A DNA stretch of 12,604 nt from Clostridiales bacterium UBA6388. GTDB lineage: Bacteria > Bacillota > Clostridia > Oscillospirales > Oscillospiraceae. The notes beneath the pieces are model-generated. The model had not been told where the DNA came from. It made no database searches and was given only the letters and a program-made list of their open reading frames with translations. Position 1 is the first letter of the stretch; every line of letters starts with the position of its first letter. Positions 1 to 5,478 of this stretch are shown here, one piece after another. The stretch is taken from positions 3,880-16,483 of the forward strand of contig DJQK01000072.1 in the NCBI GenBank assembly GCA_002437575.1, given 5' to 3'. A program made the position numbers and the translations under genes.

Positions 1-6
1 TTCGTT

Positions 7-13
7 CACCTCC
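7..13 (-). promoter_or_regulatory. Ribosome binding site of a leftward gene starting just outside the window
   Basis: Read on the minus strand, this is GGAGGTG, a near-perfect Shine-Dalgarno sequence, with only six bases left before the window edge. A start codon at normal spacing would fall just beyond position 1. Together with the leftward promoter at 48-76 it shows that a gene divergent from the regulator at 191 begins immediately outside the window. In mobile elements that position often holds a second regulator or an excision gene; which one this is cannot be seen. Confidence 0.6.
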
Positions 14-47
14 GTTCCTTTTGGTGTTTGGTGTTACCGTTGTACTT

Positions 48-76
48 ATCATAACTTACCAATCGGTCATTGTCAA
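48..76 (-). promoter_or_regulatory. Strong sigma-A promoter reading leftward
   Basis: On the minus strand a perfect -35 box TTGACA (71-76) is separated by exactly 17 bases from a near-consensus -10 box TATGAT (48-53). Transcription would start near position 41 and leave a leader of roughly 40 bases before the ribosome binding site at 7-13. It is divergent from the promoter at 130-158, the usual layout of a repressor and its target gene in prophages and conjugative elements. Confidence 0.7.
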
Positions 77-129
77 GAGTTTTTCGGCCACTTTCGGTAT
101 TTTTTTGGTCAGTAGCGGTAGGTTTTTTC

Positions 130-158
130 TTGCAAAGCAGGCCGCGATGCAATATCAT
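130..158 (+). promoter_or_regulatory. Sigma-A promoter of the regulator-nuclease operon
   Basis: TTGCAA (130-135) and TATCAT (153-158) are 17 bases apart. The start site would be near 165, giving a short leader of about 25 bases before the coding start at 191. The stretch between this promoter and the leftward one (77-129) holds two CGGTA boxes at 95-99 and 116-120, each followed by a run of T, 21 bp apart. They could be operator half-sites for the regulator, but that is inference. Confidence 0.5.
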
Positions 159-190
159 ATAAGCAGATCGGTAACAGGAGGACTATTACT

Positions 191-517
191 ATGGACTTTT
201 CCAAATTCAGAGCGAACCTGACCGCCCTTATCGAAGCGCGAGGGCTTGCTGTTGTCGACCTCGGCGCAGAGACGAATATGGCGCCGACCACCATTCACCG
301 CTACTTGTCCGGCGGGCGGACGCCCGATCTCCCGAACCTGATGCGTCTTGCAGATTTCTTCGAGGTCTCGCTCGACTGGTTGCTCGGTCTTTCTGGAGAA
401 CGCTACAACGTCATGCCACAGGAGATTCAGGATGTCGCCGACCTCTACGAGGTTGCCTCCCCCGAAGACCGGAGGGTCATCCAAGCTGTGCTGAACAAAT
501 ACCGAAAGGAGAAATGA
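191..517 (+). CDS. XRE/Cro-CI-family helix-turn-helix transcriptional regulator
   Basis: This 108-residue protein is probably the DNA-binding regulator of the accessory region. The first 67 residues form a lambda-repressor-like domain: the helix-turn-helix spans about residues 22-42 (LGAETNMAPTTIHRYLSGG), followed by the family-typical stretch with RTPDLPNLMRLADFF and DWLLGLS. The rest is a short acidic then basic tail with no protease or dimerisation domain that I recognise. The ATG at 191 follows AGGAGGA (176-182) at eight bases. Its stop codon sits inside an ATGA junction with the next gene, so the two are co-transcribed and probably translationally coupled. A divergent promoter pair lies directly upstream, so autoregulation and control of the leftward gene are likely. 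Family assignment is secure; the regulated genes and inducer are unknown. Confidence 0.9.
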   Translation: MDFSKFRANLTALIEARGLAVVDLGAETNMAPTTIHRYLSGGRTPDLPNLMRLADFFEVSLDWLLGLSGERYNVMPQEIQDVADLYEVASPEDRRVIQAVLNKYRKEK

Positions 518-519
518 CC

Positions 520-1746
520 ATGATCTACGGTGAGCGCACTCACAGGAGTGCATTCTGTATCGGCACGAACGGTTCGGTTGCACCATTGACGCGCACACCG
601 TTCATGTCTGGCAATTTCAACGAGGCGTGGCTTCAGGAGCTATTGGAGGACAATCCCGCTGTAATCCCCGCCGCTGACGTCTCTCCGGAATATCGAGATC
701 TCGTCTGCATCGGCCGCGAAGTTCCCGTTGGCTCTGGTGAAACGCAGGGCTACATTGACAATCTCTACGTCACCCCCAGCGGCGGTATTGTCATCGTCGA
801 GACGAAGCTGTACCGCAATCAGGAGGCGCGTCGCACCGTTGTCGCTCAGATCATTGACTACGCCAAGGAACTTCAGAAATGGGACGCTGCCAAGCTGGAC
901 GAGATAGCATACGACTACACCTACCGCAAATGCGGTCAGGCGCACCGGATCATTGACCTGATGACGGCGAAGGGGTTGCTATCTTTTTCAGATGAAAAGT
1001 CTCTCACAGACAGCCTGAATGTCAATCTGGAGAACGCTTCTTTCCTTCTGCTTATCATTGGAGACGGTATCCGAACCGGCGTTCAGCAGCTCGCCGATTT
1101 TCTGAATGACAACACCTCGATGTCGTTCCACCTCGCTTTGGCAGAGATCGAGGTCTACGAGCGTGGAGACGAAACCATCGTCGTCCCCTACCTGTTGACG
1201 AAAACGTCCATTGTGGAACGGCGAGCCGTTCCGTTCACACCAGTTGTCGAGGAACCGCGCAAGTGGAAGTACGTCAGCGGGCCAATTCTATCCCGCGGTG
1301 AGTTCATCAATCGGTTCGCCGAAAACGGCGGATACGATCCGGACGAGATCACGGAGCTGATTTACACCTTGGAGACTGCGCCCGGTCTGTCGGTCAAAAT
1401 CATGCCGACCGAGCTGACCATTCAGCTCGCCACTCCAGACGGGCGCTCATTCGCTCTGCTCACATTCGGCATCTCCGGCGGACACGCAGATCTCTACATC
1501 ATGCCGGGGCGTATCAAGGCAGCTCTGGAACGCGCTGGGGTATTCTCTTTTGAAGCGGAGCCTTTCCTTGAGGCATACAAGCCTTTCGTAGACTTGCGGC
1601 GCTGCAAAACGCCTCCGTATGAGTATGAGGCCGGATTCTACTACGCCGACATCGACAAGGTGCTTTCCAGAGAGGTCGCATTCATCTCCGCAGCGGAGCA
1701 GTTCGCTCTCTCTGTTGCAAAATCTGGTGAGGAGGAACAATCATGA
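520..1746 (+). CDS. PD-(D/E)XK nuclease-like protein, function unknown
   Basis: This 408-residue protein carries a recognisable PD-(D/E)XK nuclease core near its N-terminus: an Asp at residue 80 (GYIDNLYV), a strand, then E94-x-K96 (VIVETKLY), then a helix with Q110 and Y114 (AQIIDYAKEL). This D...ExK...QxxxY order is typical of restriction-endonuclease-like folds, including RecB-like and NucS/DUF91-type domains. The remaining two thirds (about 240-408) I do not recognise; it may bind DNA or a partner. I chose the ATG at 520 over the in-frame ATG at 514 because AAGGAG (506-511) is eight bases from 520 but only two from 514. The protein may begin even later, at M29 (604), but no ribosome binding site precedes that codon. 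Its stop overlaps the next gene (ATGA at 1743). A role in defence, anti-defence or element maintenance is inference from context. Confidence 0.75.
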   Translation: MIYGERTHRSAFCIGTNGSVAPLTRTPFMSGNFNEAWLQELLEDNPAVIPAADVSPEYRDLVCIGREVPVGSGETQGYIDNLYVTPSGGIVIVETKLYRNQEARRTVVAQIIDYAKELQKWDAAKLDEIAYDYTYRKCGQAHRIIDLMTAKGLLSFSDEKSLTDSLNVNLENASFLLLIIGDGIRTGVQQLADFLNDNTSMSFHLALAEIEVYERGDETIVVPYLLTKTSIVERRAVPFTPVVEEPRKWKYVSGPILSRGEFINRFAENGGYDPDEITELIYTLETAPGLSVKIMPTELTIQLATPDGRSFALLTFGISGGHADLYIMPGRIKAALERAGVFSFEAEPFLEAYKPFVDLRRCKTPPYEYEAGFYYADIDKVLSREVAFISAAEQFALSVAKSGEEEQS

Positions 1747-2102
1747 CCGTCACAAATGTCATCACAGCAGGCGACTACAAGGGGTACATTGACTTCAAAA
1801 ACGCCAAGAAGGGGCTGTATATCTACGGCGCCTTCGGCCTCGGAAAGAAGACATTCATCAACAAGGACACGGTCGACCATTACGAGGTGCTCGGTGAGGA
1901 AACCAATACGAGCTTTGGCAGTGGCGTGACCCGCGGCATTCTCGGAGCCGCCGCATTCGGCGCGGTCGGTGCCATTGCGGGCGCTTCATCCGCCAAGAAG
2001 AAGGGTGTTCATACTGTCTCCATCATTTTCAAGGATGGAACGAAGTGCTTGTGCGATCTTGACGATGGGATGTTTAAGCATCTAATCGAAGTTATGTACT
2101 GA
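1743..2102 (+). CDS. Small protein with glycine/alanine-rich hydrophobic segment, function unknown
   Basis: This 119-residue protein is the last gene of the regulator-nuclease operon; its ATG overlaps the nuclease stop codon and follows GGAGG (1731-1735) at seven bases. Residues 1-58 are a soluble strand-rich region with YIDFKNAKKGLYIYG and a lysine patch. Residues 59-83 are rich in Gly and Ala (GILGAAAFGAVGAIAG), like a glycine-zipper membrane insert, followed by the basic patch KKK. Residues 88-119 form a second strand-rich part (HTVSIIFKDGTKCLCDLDD). There is no signal peptide. I have no named family to offer. The segment could insert into the membrane or pack against itself in an oligomer. 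Translational coupling to the nuclease suggests that the two act together, but nothing in the sequence shows how. Confidence 0.7.
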   Translation: MTVTNVITAGDYKGYIDFKNAKKGLYIYGAFGLGKKTFINKDTVDHYEVLGEETNTSFGSGVTRGILGAAAFGAVGAIAGASSAKKKGVHTVSIIFKDGTKCLCDLDDGMFKHLIEVMY

Positions 2103-2116
2103 GCAAAATCACTTTT

Positions 2117-2150
2117 GGGCGGGGCTCGCGCAGCGACGCCTCGCCCTTAT
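2117..2150 (+). terminator. Hairpin terminator of the regulator-nuclease operon
   Basis: GGGCGGGGC (2117-2125) pairs with GCCTCGCCC (2138-2146) with one G-U wobble. The inner TCGC and GCGA can extend the stem around a GCA loop. The hairpin lies 14 bases past the last stop codon and is followed by TTATATTATCTT, a T-rich but interrupted tail. It isolates the operon from the recombinase gene. Confidence 0.65.
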
Positions 2151-2171
2151 ATTATCTTCCGGTATAGATAA

Positions 2172-2213
2172 GGTGACGGTGTAGGTGACGGTGACGGTGA
2201 CGGTGACGGTTAC
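2172..2213 (+). repeat. Tandem hexamer repeat GGTGAC, seven units
   Basis: Seven consecutive hexamers fill 2172-2213: GGTGAC, GGTGTA, four exact GGTGAC, then GGTTAC. The last unit continues into CGGTTACCG (2207-2215), a hyphenated palindrome. The tract is non-coding and lies between the operon terminator and the recombinase ribosome binding site. A near-identical head-to-tail hexamer array is prone to slippage and could vary in copy number between isolates. It may be a protein-binding array (recombinase, directionality factor) or a spacer whose length tunes recombinase expression. Confidence 0.85.
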
Positions 2214-2216
2214 CGC

Positions 2217-2259
2217 GGAAAATCCTCGGACTTTCCATAGGACTGTCCGCGGACTGTCC
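2217..2259 (+). repeat. Four helically phased GGA-N3-TCC palindromes
   Basis: Four 9-bp hyphenated palindromes follow one another: GGAAAATCC (2217-2225), GGACTTTCC (2228-2236), GGACTGTCC (2240-2248) and GGACTGTCC (2251-2259). Their centres are 11, 12 and 11 bases apart, about one helical turn, so all would face the same side of the DNA. They end about 26 bases before the recombinase start codon, over its likely promoter and leader. This looks like a cooperative operator or a recombinase/accessory-factor binding array. Confidence 0.65.
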
Positions 2260-2285
2260 AATTATTTCTCAAACGGAGGTTTCTT

Positions 2286-4001
2286 ATGTCCATTCGAGAC
2301 AAGCTGTCCGCCCTCAAGGTGGCAATATACATCCGCGTGTCGACCCACTGGCAGGTCGACAAGGACTCCCTGAAAGTACAGGAACGCGAGCTGATTTCAT
2401 ACTGCCAGATGGTTCTCGGCATCAACGACTACGTCGTCTTCACCGATCCCGGCTACTCTGCCAAGAACACAGACCGGCCCGACTATCAGGCTATGATGGA
2501 TCGCATCCGTACCGGTGAGTTCTCGCACCTTCTGGTCTGGAAGATCGACCGCATCAGCCGTAACATCATTGACTTCGCCACCATGAGCGAAGAGCTGAAG
2601 CGTCTCGGCGTCGCATTCGTCAGCAAGAATGAACAGTTCGACACCTCGACAGCGATGGGAGAAGCCATGCTCCAGATCATCATGGTCTTCGCGCAGTTCG
2701 AGCGAAAGCAGACTTCCGAGCGTGTCACGGCCGTCATGCTATCGAGAGCAGGCAACGGCCAGTGGAACGGCGGTCGCGTCCCGTACGGCTATCTTTGGGA
2801 TAAAGAAACCGCCTCGTTCCAGTTGTGCGAGACGGAGGCGGGCTATGTGCGCCGGATGGCGCAGCTATACGAGGAACATCAATCACTTCTGTATGTCGTC
2901 AAGTGGCTCAATGACGCCGGCATAAAGACGCGGCGCGGCTTCGCGTGGACGCCGACTTCGGTCCATGTCATTCTTACGAACCCGTGGTATATCGGTCAGT
3001 ACGTTTACAACGTCCACTCGGACGGTAAGGGTATCGAGAGGCGTGACGAGAGCGAGTGGGTCTGCGTCGAGCATCATCACGAGCCTATTTTGAGCGAGGA
3101 CCAGTTCTACCGCATCAAGTTTCTGCTCACGCGAAACAGGCGTGGGACGCCGACTCCGGGGAAGTCGTATGCCAGAAAGCACACCCATATCTTCAGCGGT
3201 CTGATGCGGTGCGGCATCTGCGGGTCGAATATGTCGGCTTCGGCAGATAAGCGCAGAGCGAATGGATTCCGCCCGTCTCAGTACGCCTGTGCCAGTCGTC
3301 GCCGCAAGGGAACGACCTGTACCAACAAGTACATCTCCGATCTCACGGTCGGCTCTTTCGTCCTGAACTACGCAGCGAACATCATCAGGGCAGCTCGCAA
3401 CAGCGCCGCAGATATACAGCCGGATGTTCTGGAGCGCAAGCTGCTGCGCGGCGAGACGTTCAAGTTTGTGGAGAGCGTCAATCCCGATGCAGTTCAGCAA
3501 CTTCTCTCTTCGTTCGCAGAGGCAGGCGAAGCGGTCGAATATCGTCCGCAGTATGCTTTCACTTCAGCCAGCGGCGAAGGGCGGGACATGGACAACCTGA
3601 AGGCACGAAAACGGAAGCTGGAGACGGCGCTCTCTCGCCTGAACGCACTTTTCCTGTACGACGATGAAGCGATGCCGGAGAAGGATTTCATTGTCGAGCG
3701 CACAAATATCGAACGCCAGCTTGCGGAAACAGACAAGCGGATTGCAGAACTTGCTGCGACCGGTCTTTCAAGCAGCGAAGACAGCTCAGACTTCCTGAAA
3801 AAAGCCAGCTACTTCATCATGGTCAACAAGCTGATTGAAGACGCCAGCGTCGACTACGAGAAATTCGTCCGCACACTCGAACCCACAGCGATCCGAGATT
3901 TCGTTCTGAACATCGTGCAGGAGGTGGAGGCGACGGACGGGAAAATCACCGCTATCACGTTCCGAAACGGCACGGTTCATCGGTTCAAATACAAGGCATA
4001 A
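2286..4001 (+). CDS. Large serine recombinase (site-specific integrase) of a mobile element
   Basis: This 571-residue protein cuts and rejoins DNA at attachment sites through a serine-linked intermediate, so it is the likely integrase/excisionase of the element. Its N-terminal resolvase domain has the nucleophile S19 in YIRVST, then R64 (GYSAKNTDRP) and the DRISR motif at 88-92. A recombinase domain follows (about 160-290, GGRVPYGYLW and the NPWYIGQYV stretch). A zinc ribbon has Cys at 309, 312, 335 and 345. A charged, probably coiled-coil segment lies at about 435-495, and the C-terminus is basic. Length and domain order fit the large serine recombinase class. The ATG follows GGAGG (2275-2279) at six bases. 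The gene stands alone between a terminator and a repeat array upstream and a strong terminator downstream, next to the presumed right end of the element. It looks intact. Confidence 0.93.
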   Translation: MSIRDKLSALKVAIYIRVSTHWQVDKDSLKVQERELISYCQMVLGINDYVVFTDPGYSAKNTDRPDYQAMMDRIRTGEFSHLLVWKIDRISRNIIDFATMSEELKRLGVAFVSKNEQFDTSTAMGEAMLQIIMVFAQFERKQTSERVTAVMLSRAGNGQWNGGRVPYGYLWDKETASFQLCETEAGYVRRMAQLYEEHQSLLYVVKWLNDAGIKTRRGFAWTPTSVHVILTNPWYIGQYVYNVHSDGKGIERRDESEWVCVEHHHEPILSEDQFYRIKFLLTRNRRGTPTPGKSYARKHTHIFSGLMRCGICGSNMSASADKRRANGFRPSQYACASRRRKGTTCTNKYISDLTVGSFVLNYAANIIRAARNSAADIQPDVLERKLLRGETFKFVESVNPDAVQQLLSSFAEAGEAVEYRPQYAFTSASGEGRDMDNLKARKRKLETALSRLNALFLYDDEAMPEKDFIVERTNIERQLAETDKRIAELAATGLSSSEDSSDFLKKASYFIMVNKLIEDASVDYEKFVRTLEPTAIRDFVLNIVQEVEATDGKITAITFRNGTVHRFKYKA

Positions 4002-4005
4002 AAAG

Positions 4006-4032
4006 AAGCCCCGGCCATCTCGGTCGGGGCTT
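4006..4032. terminator. Bidirectional terminator between the recombinase gene and queA
   Basis: AAGCCCCG (4006-4013) and CGGGGCTT (4025-4032) form a perfect 8-bp stem, extended by a G-U and two C-G pairs around the loop ATCTC. Rightward it is followed by TTCTC only five bases after the recombinase stop codon. Leftward, on the queA strand, it is followed by TTCTTTTTAT. It can therefore end both converging transcripts. Confidence 0.85.
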
Positions 4033-4138
4033 TCTCATATCCGCAGATATGCAGCAAATATTCAATTTCTATGCAGAAAAAAGTTGGTCAATTTCATACA
4101 CATACCCTCGATGTTGCGGAGTCGGGACGTGCATTTCA
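4033..4138. other. AT-rich spacer, candidate element-chromosome junction (attR)
   Basis: About 106 bases without a gene, visibly richer in A and T than both flanks. It holds the inverted repeat CATATC/GATATG (4036-4041 and 4046-4051), two copies of TATGCAG (4048-4054 and 4070-4076, 22 bp apart), and at 4109-4130 the inverted partial copy of the queA 3' end. Large serine recombinase genes usually sit close to one end of their element, so the attachment site is most likely here or in the last bases of queA. The exact crossover cannot be seen without the other end. Confidence 0.35.
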
Positions 4139-4257
4139 TTACCGGTCGGTTTCGCCTCTCTTGCCATCCGGTACGGTCTCGTCCTCTGAAACGCTTGAAA
4201 TTGCTGACTTTTTGTCATGATCGCCGTTTTCGGACATCCCGACTCCAATGAACATCG
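4109..4257. repeat. Imperfect inverted repeat across the queA 3' end
   Basis: The left arm (4109-4130) contains CGATGTT then GGAGTCGGGA. The right arm (4234-4257), inside queA, contains TCCCGACTCC then AACATCG, the reverse complement of the same two blocks. The spacers between blocks differ (two versus four bases) and one further base is a wobble. In queA mRNA the arms could form a long stem enclosing the coding region of the C-terminal tail and the stop codon. Confidence 0.75.
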
Positions 4258-5266
4258 CGTCGCCGAAGGAGAAGAAGCGGTATTTTTCCTGCACGGCCAC
4301 CTGATAGGCGTGCAGGATATTCTCCCGGCCGGCCAGCGCCGAGACGAGCATGACGAGCGTGCTCTCGGGCAGGTGGAAATTCGTGATGAGCGCGTCGAGC
4401 GCCTTGAATGAATACCCCGGATAGATGAAAATGTCCGTCCACGCGGACGATTCGCGGAACGTGCCGTCGGGCTGCACCAAAGACTCCACCGTCCGGCAGG
4501 ACGTTGTGCCGACGCAGACGATGCGCTTTCCTTCCGCGTGCGTTTTATTGAGCAGCGCCGCCGTTTCCGCGCTCATCATGCAGAACTCGCTGTGCATATG
4601 ATGGTCTGTGATCTCGTCGGCTTTCACGGGCCGGAACGTGCCGAGGCCGACATGGAGCGTCACGTAGGCGAGGTTCACGCCCTGCTTTTGCAGCTTTTCC
4701 AGAAGCTCTTTTGTAAAATGCAGTCCCGCCGTCGGCGCGGCAGCGGAGCCGTTCTGCCGGGAATAGACGGTCTGGTAGCGTTCGGGGTCTTGCAGCTGCT
4801 CGTGGATATAGGGCGGCAGCGGCATCTGGCCGAGCCGTTCGAGAACCTCGAGGAAAATGCCCTGATAGTGGAACTGCACGAGCTTGTTGCCGTCGTCCAC
4901 CTCGCCGACCACTGTGGCCGTGAGCTCGCCGTCACCGAAAGACAGCTCCGTTCCCGTGTGCGTTTTCCGGCCGGGCTTTGTCAGGCATTCCCAGACGCCG
5001 TCTCCTTTATCGCGAAGAAGCAGCACCTCGACGGCTCCCATGGTGGGCACGCGGTGGCCGAGAAGCCTTGCCGGAAGCACACGCGAGTCGTTCAGCACCA
5101 GCGTGTCTCCGGAGTCCAGGTATTCCGGCAGATTGTAAAAGTGCCGGTGTTCGATCTCGCCCGTGTCCTTGTTCAGAACCATCAGCCGCGAGCCGTCTCT
5201 TCGCTCCAACGGCGTCTGCGCGATCAGCTCTTCAGGCAGATCATAGTAAAAATCATGGGTTTTCAA
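4139..5266 (-). CDS. queA: S-adenosylmethionine:tRNA ribosyltransferase-isomerase
   Basis: QueA transfers and isomerises the ribosyl part of S-adenosylmethionine onto preQ1-modified tRNA, making epoxyqueuosine in the wobble position of GUN-anticodon tRNAs. The translation carries the family hallmarks: the N-terminal FYYDLPEELIAQTPLERRD, LNDSRVLPARL (about 58-69), NGSAAAPTAGLHFT (172-185), VTLHVGLGTFRPV (202-214) and RFFSFGDAMF at the usual C-terminus (about 330-339). I place the start at a TTG (5264-5266): GAGGGG (5274-5279) lies seven bases upstream and the protein then begins MKTHDF as is usual. An upstream in-frame GTG at 5302 would add 12 residues unlike the family. The protein has 375 residues; about 36 after FGDAMF are an extra hydrophilic, acidic tail, longer than most QueA proteins (about 340-355). 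The tail abuts the presumed element boundary. Confidence 0.95.
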   Translation of the reverse strand: MKTHDFYYDLPEELIAQTPLERRDGSRLMVLNKDTGEIEHRHFYNLPEYLDSGDTLVLNDSRVLPARLLGHRVPTMGAVEVLLLRDKGDGVWECLTKPGRKTHTGTELSFGDGELTATVVGEVDDGNKLVQFHYQGIFLEVLERLGQMPLPPYIHEQLQDPERYQTVYSRQNGSAAAPTAGLHFTKELLEKLQKQGVNLAYVTLHVGLGTFRPVKADEITDHHMHSEFCMMSAETAALLNKTHAEGKRIVCVGTTSCRTVESLVQPDGTFRESSAWTDIFIYPGYSFKALDALITNFHLPESTLVMLVSALAGRENILHAYQVAVQEKYRFFSFGDAMFIGVGMSENGDHDKKSAISSVSEDETVPDGKRGETDR

Positions 5267-5310
5267 CAAAAGTCCCCTCGCAATTCTCAAGAAACTGTTC
5301 ACCTTTCACA

Positions 5311-5339
5311 TTGACAGCCGCCGCTGCATATGCTATGAT
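5311..5339 (+). promoter_or_regulatory. Strong sigma-A promoter of asd-dapA
   Basis: A perfect TTGACA (5311-5316) stands 17 bases before TATGAT (5334-5339), with TGC in front of the -10 box (extended -10). The transcript would start near 5346 and carry a leader of about 130 bases before asd. The leader holds a small hairpin, CGGAC/GTCCG around ATAC (5357-5370), but I see no lysine-riboswitch core or T-box. The promoter lies about 45 bp upstream of queA, which is transcribed the other way; I found no convincing promoter for queA. Confidence 0.8.
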
Positions 5340-5478
5340 GAGGGTGTTCCAAGGCACGGACATACGTCCGCTTCCCGCGAACACATTTGAGGCCGCCGTA
5401 TTTGGCGCTTCAGCTTATTATAGTATATCGCGCAGGGACAATCAACCCCAAACTCGGATAGAAATGGAGCGAAAACGT

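Noticed and set aside
155..598. A 147-codon minus-strand open frame over the regulator gene
   Set aside because: It is antisense to a clear helix-turn-helix protein and covers the promoter of that gene; no motif or ribosome binding site supports it.
2172..2259. CRISPR-like array
   Set aside because: The hexamers are adjacent with no spacers and the GGA-N3-TCC palindromes are only 9 bp long with 2-3 bp gaps; neither has repeat-spacer architecture and no cas gene is near.
2185..2373. Small open frame encoding a run of alternating Thr and Val
   Set aside because: It is the chance translation of the GGTGAC hexamer repeat and then overlaps the recombinase gene in another frame.
4538..5314. A 258-codon open frame on the plus strand across queA
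   Set aside because: It is antisense to the conserved queA gene and has no motif of its own.
5346..5478. Possible lysine riboswitch or T-box in the asd leader
   Set aside because: The leader of about 130 bases is short for a lysine riboswitch, and neither its conserved core nor a T-box sequence is visible; only a small 5-bp hairpin was found.
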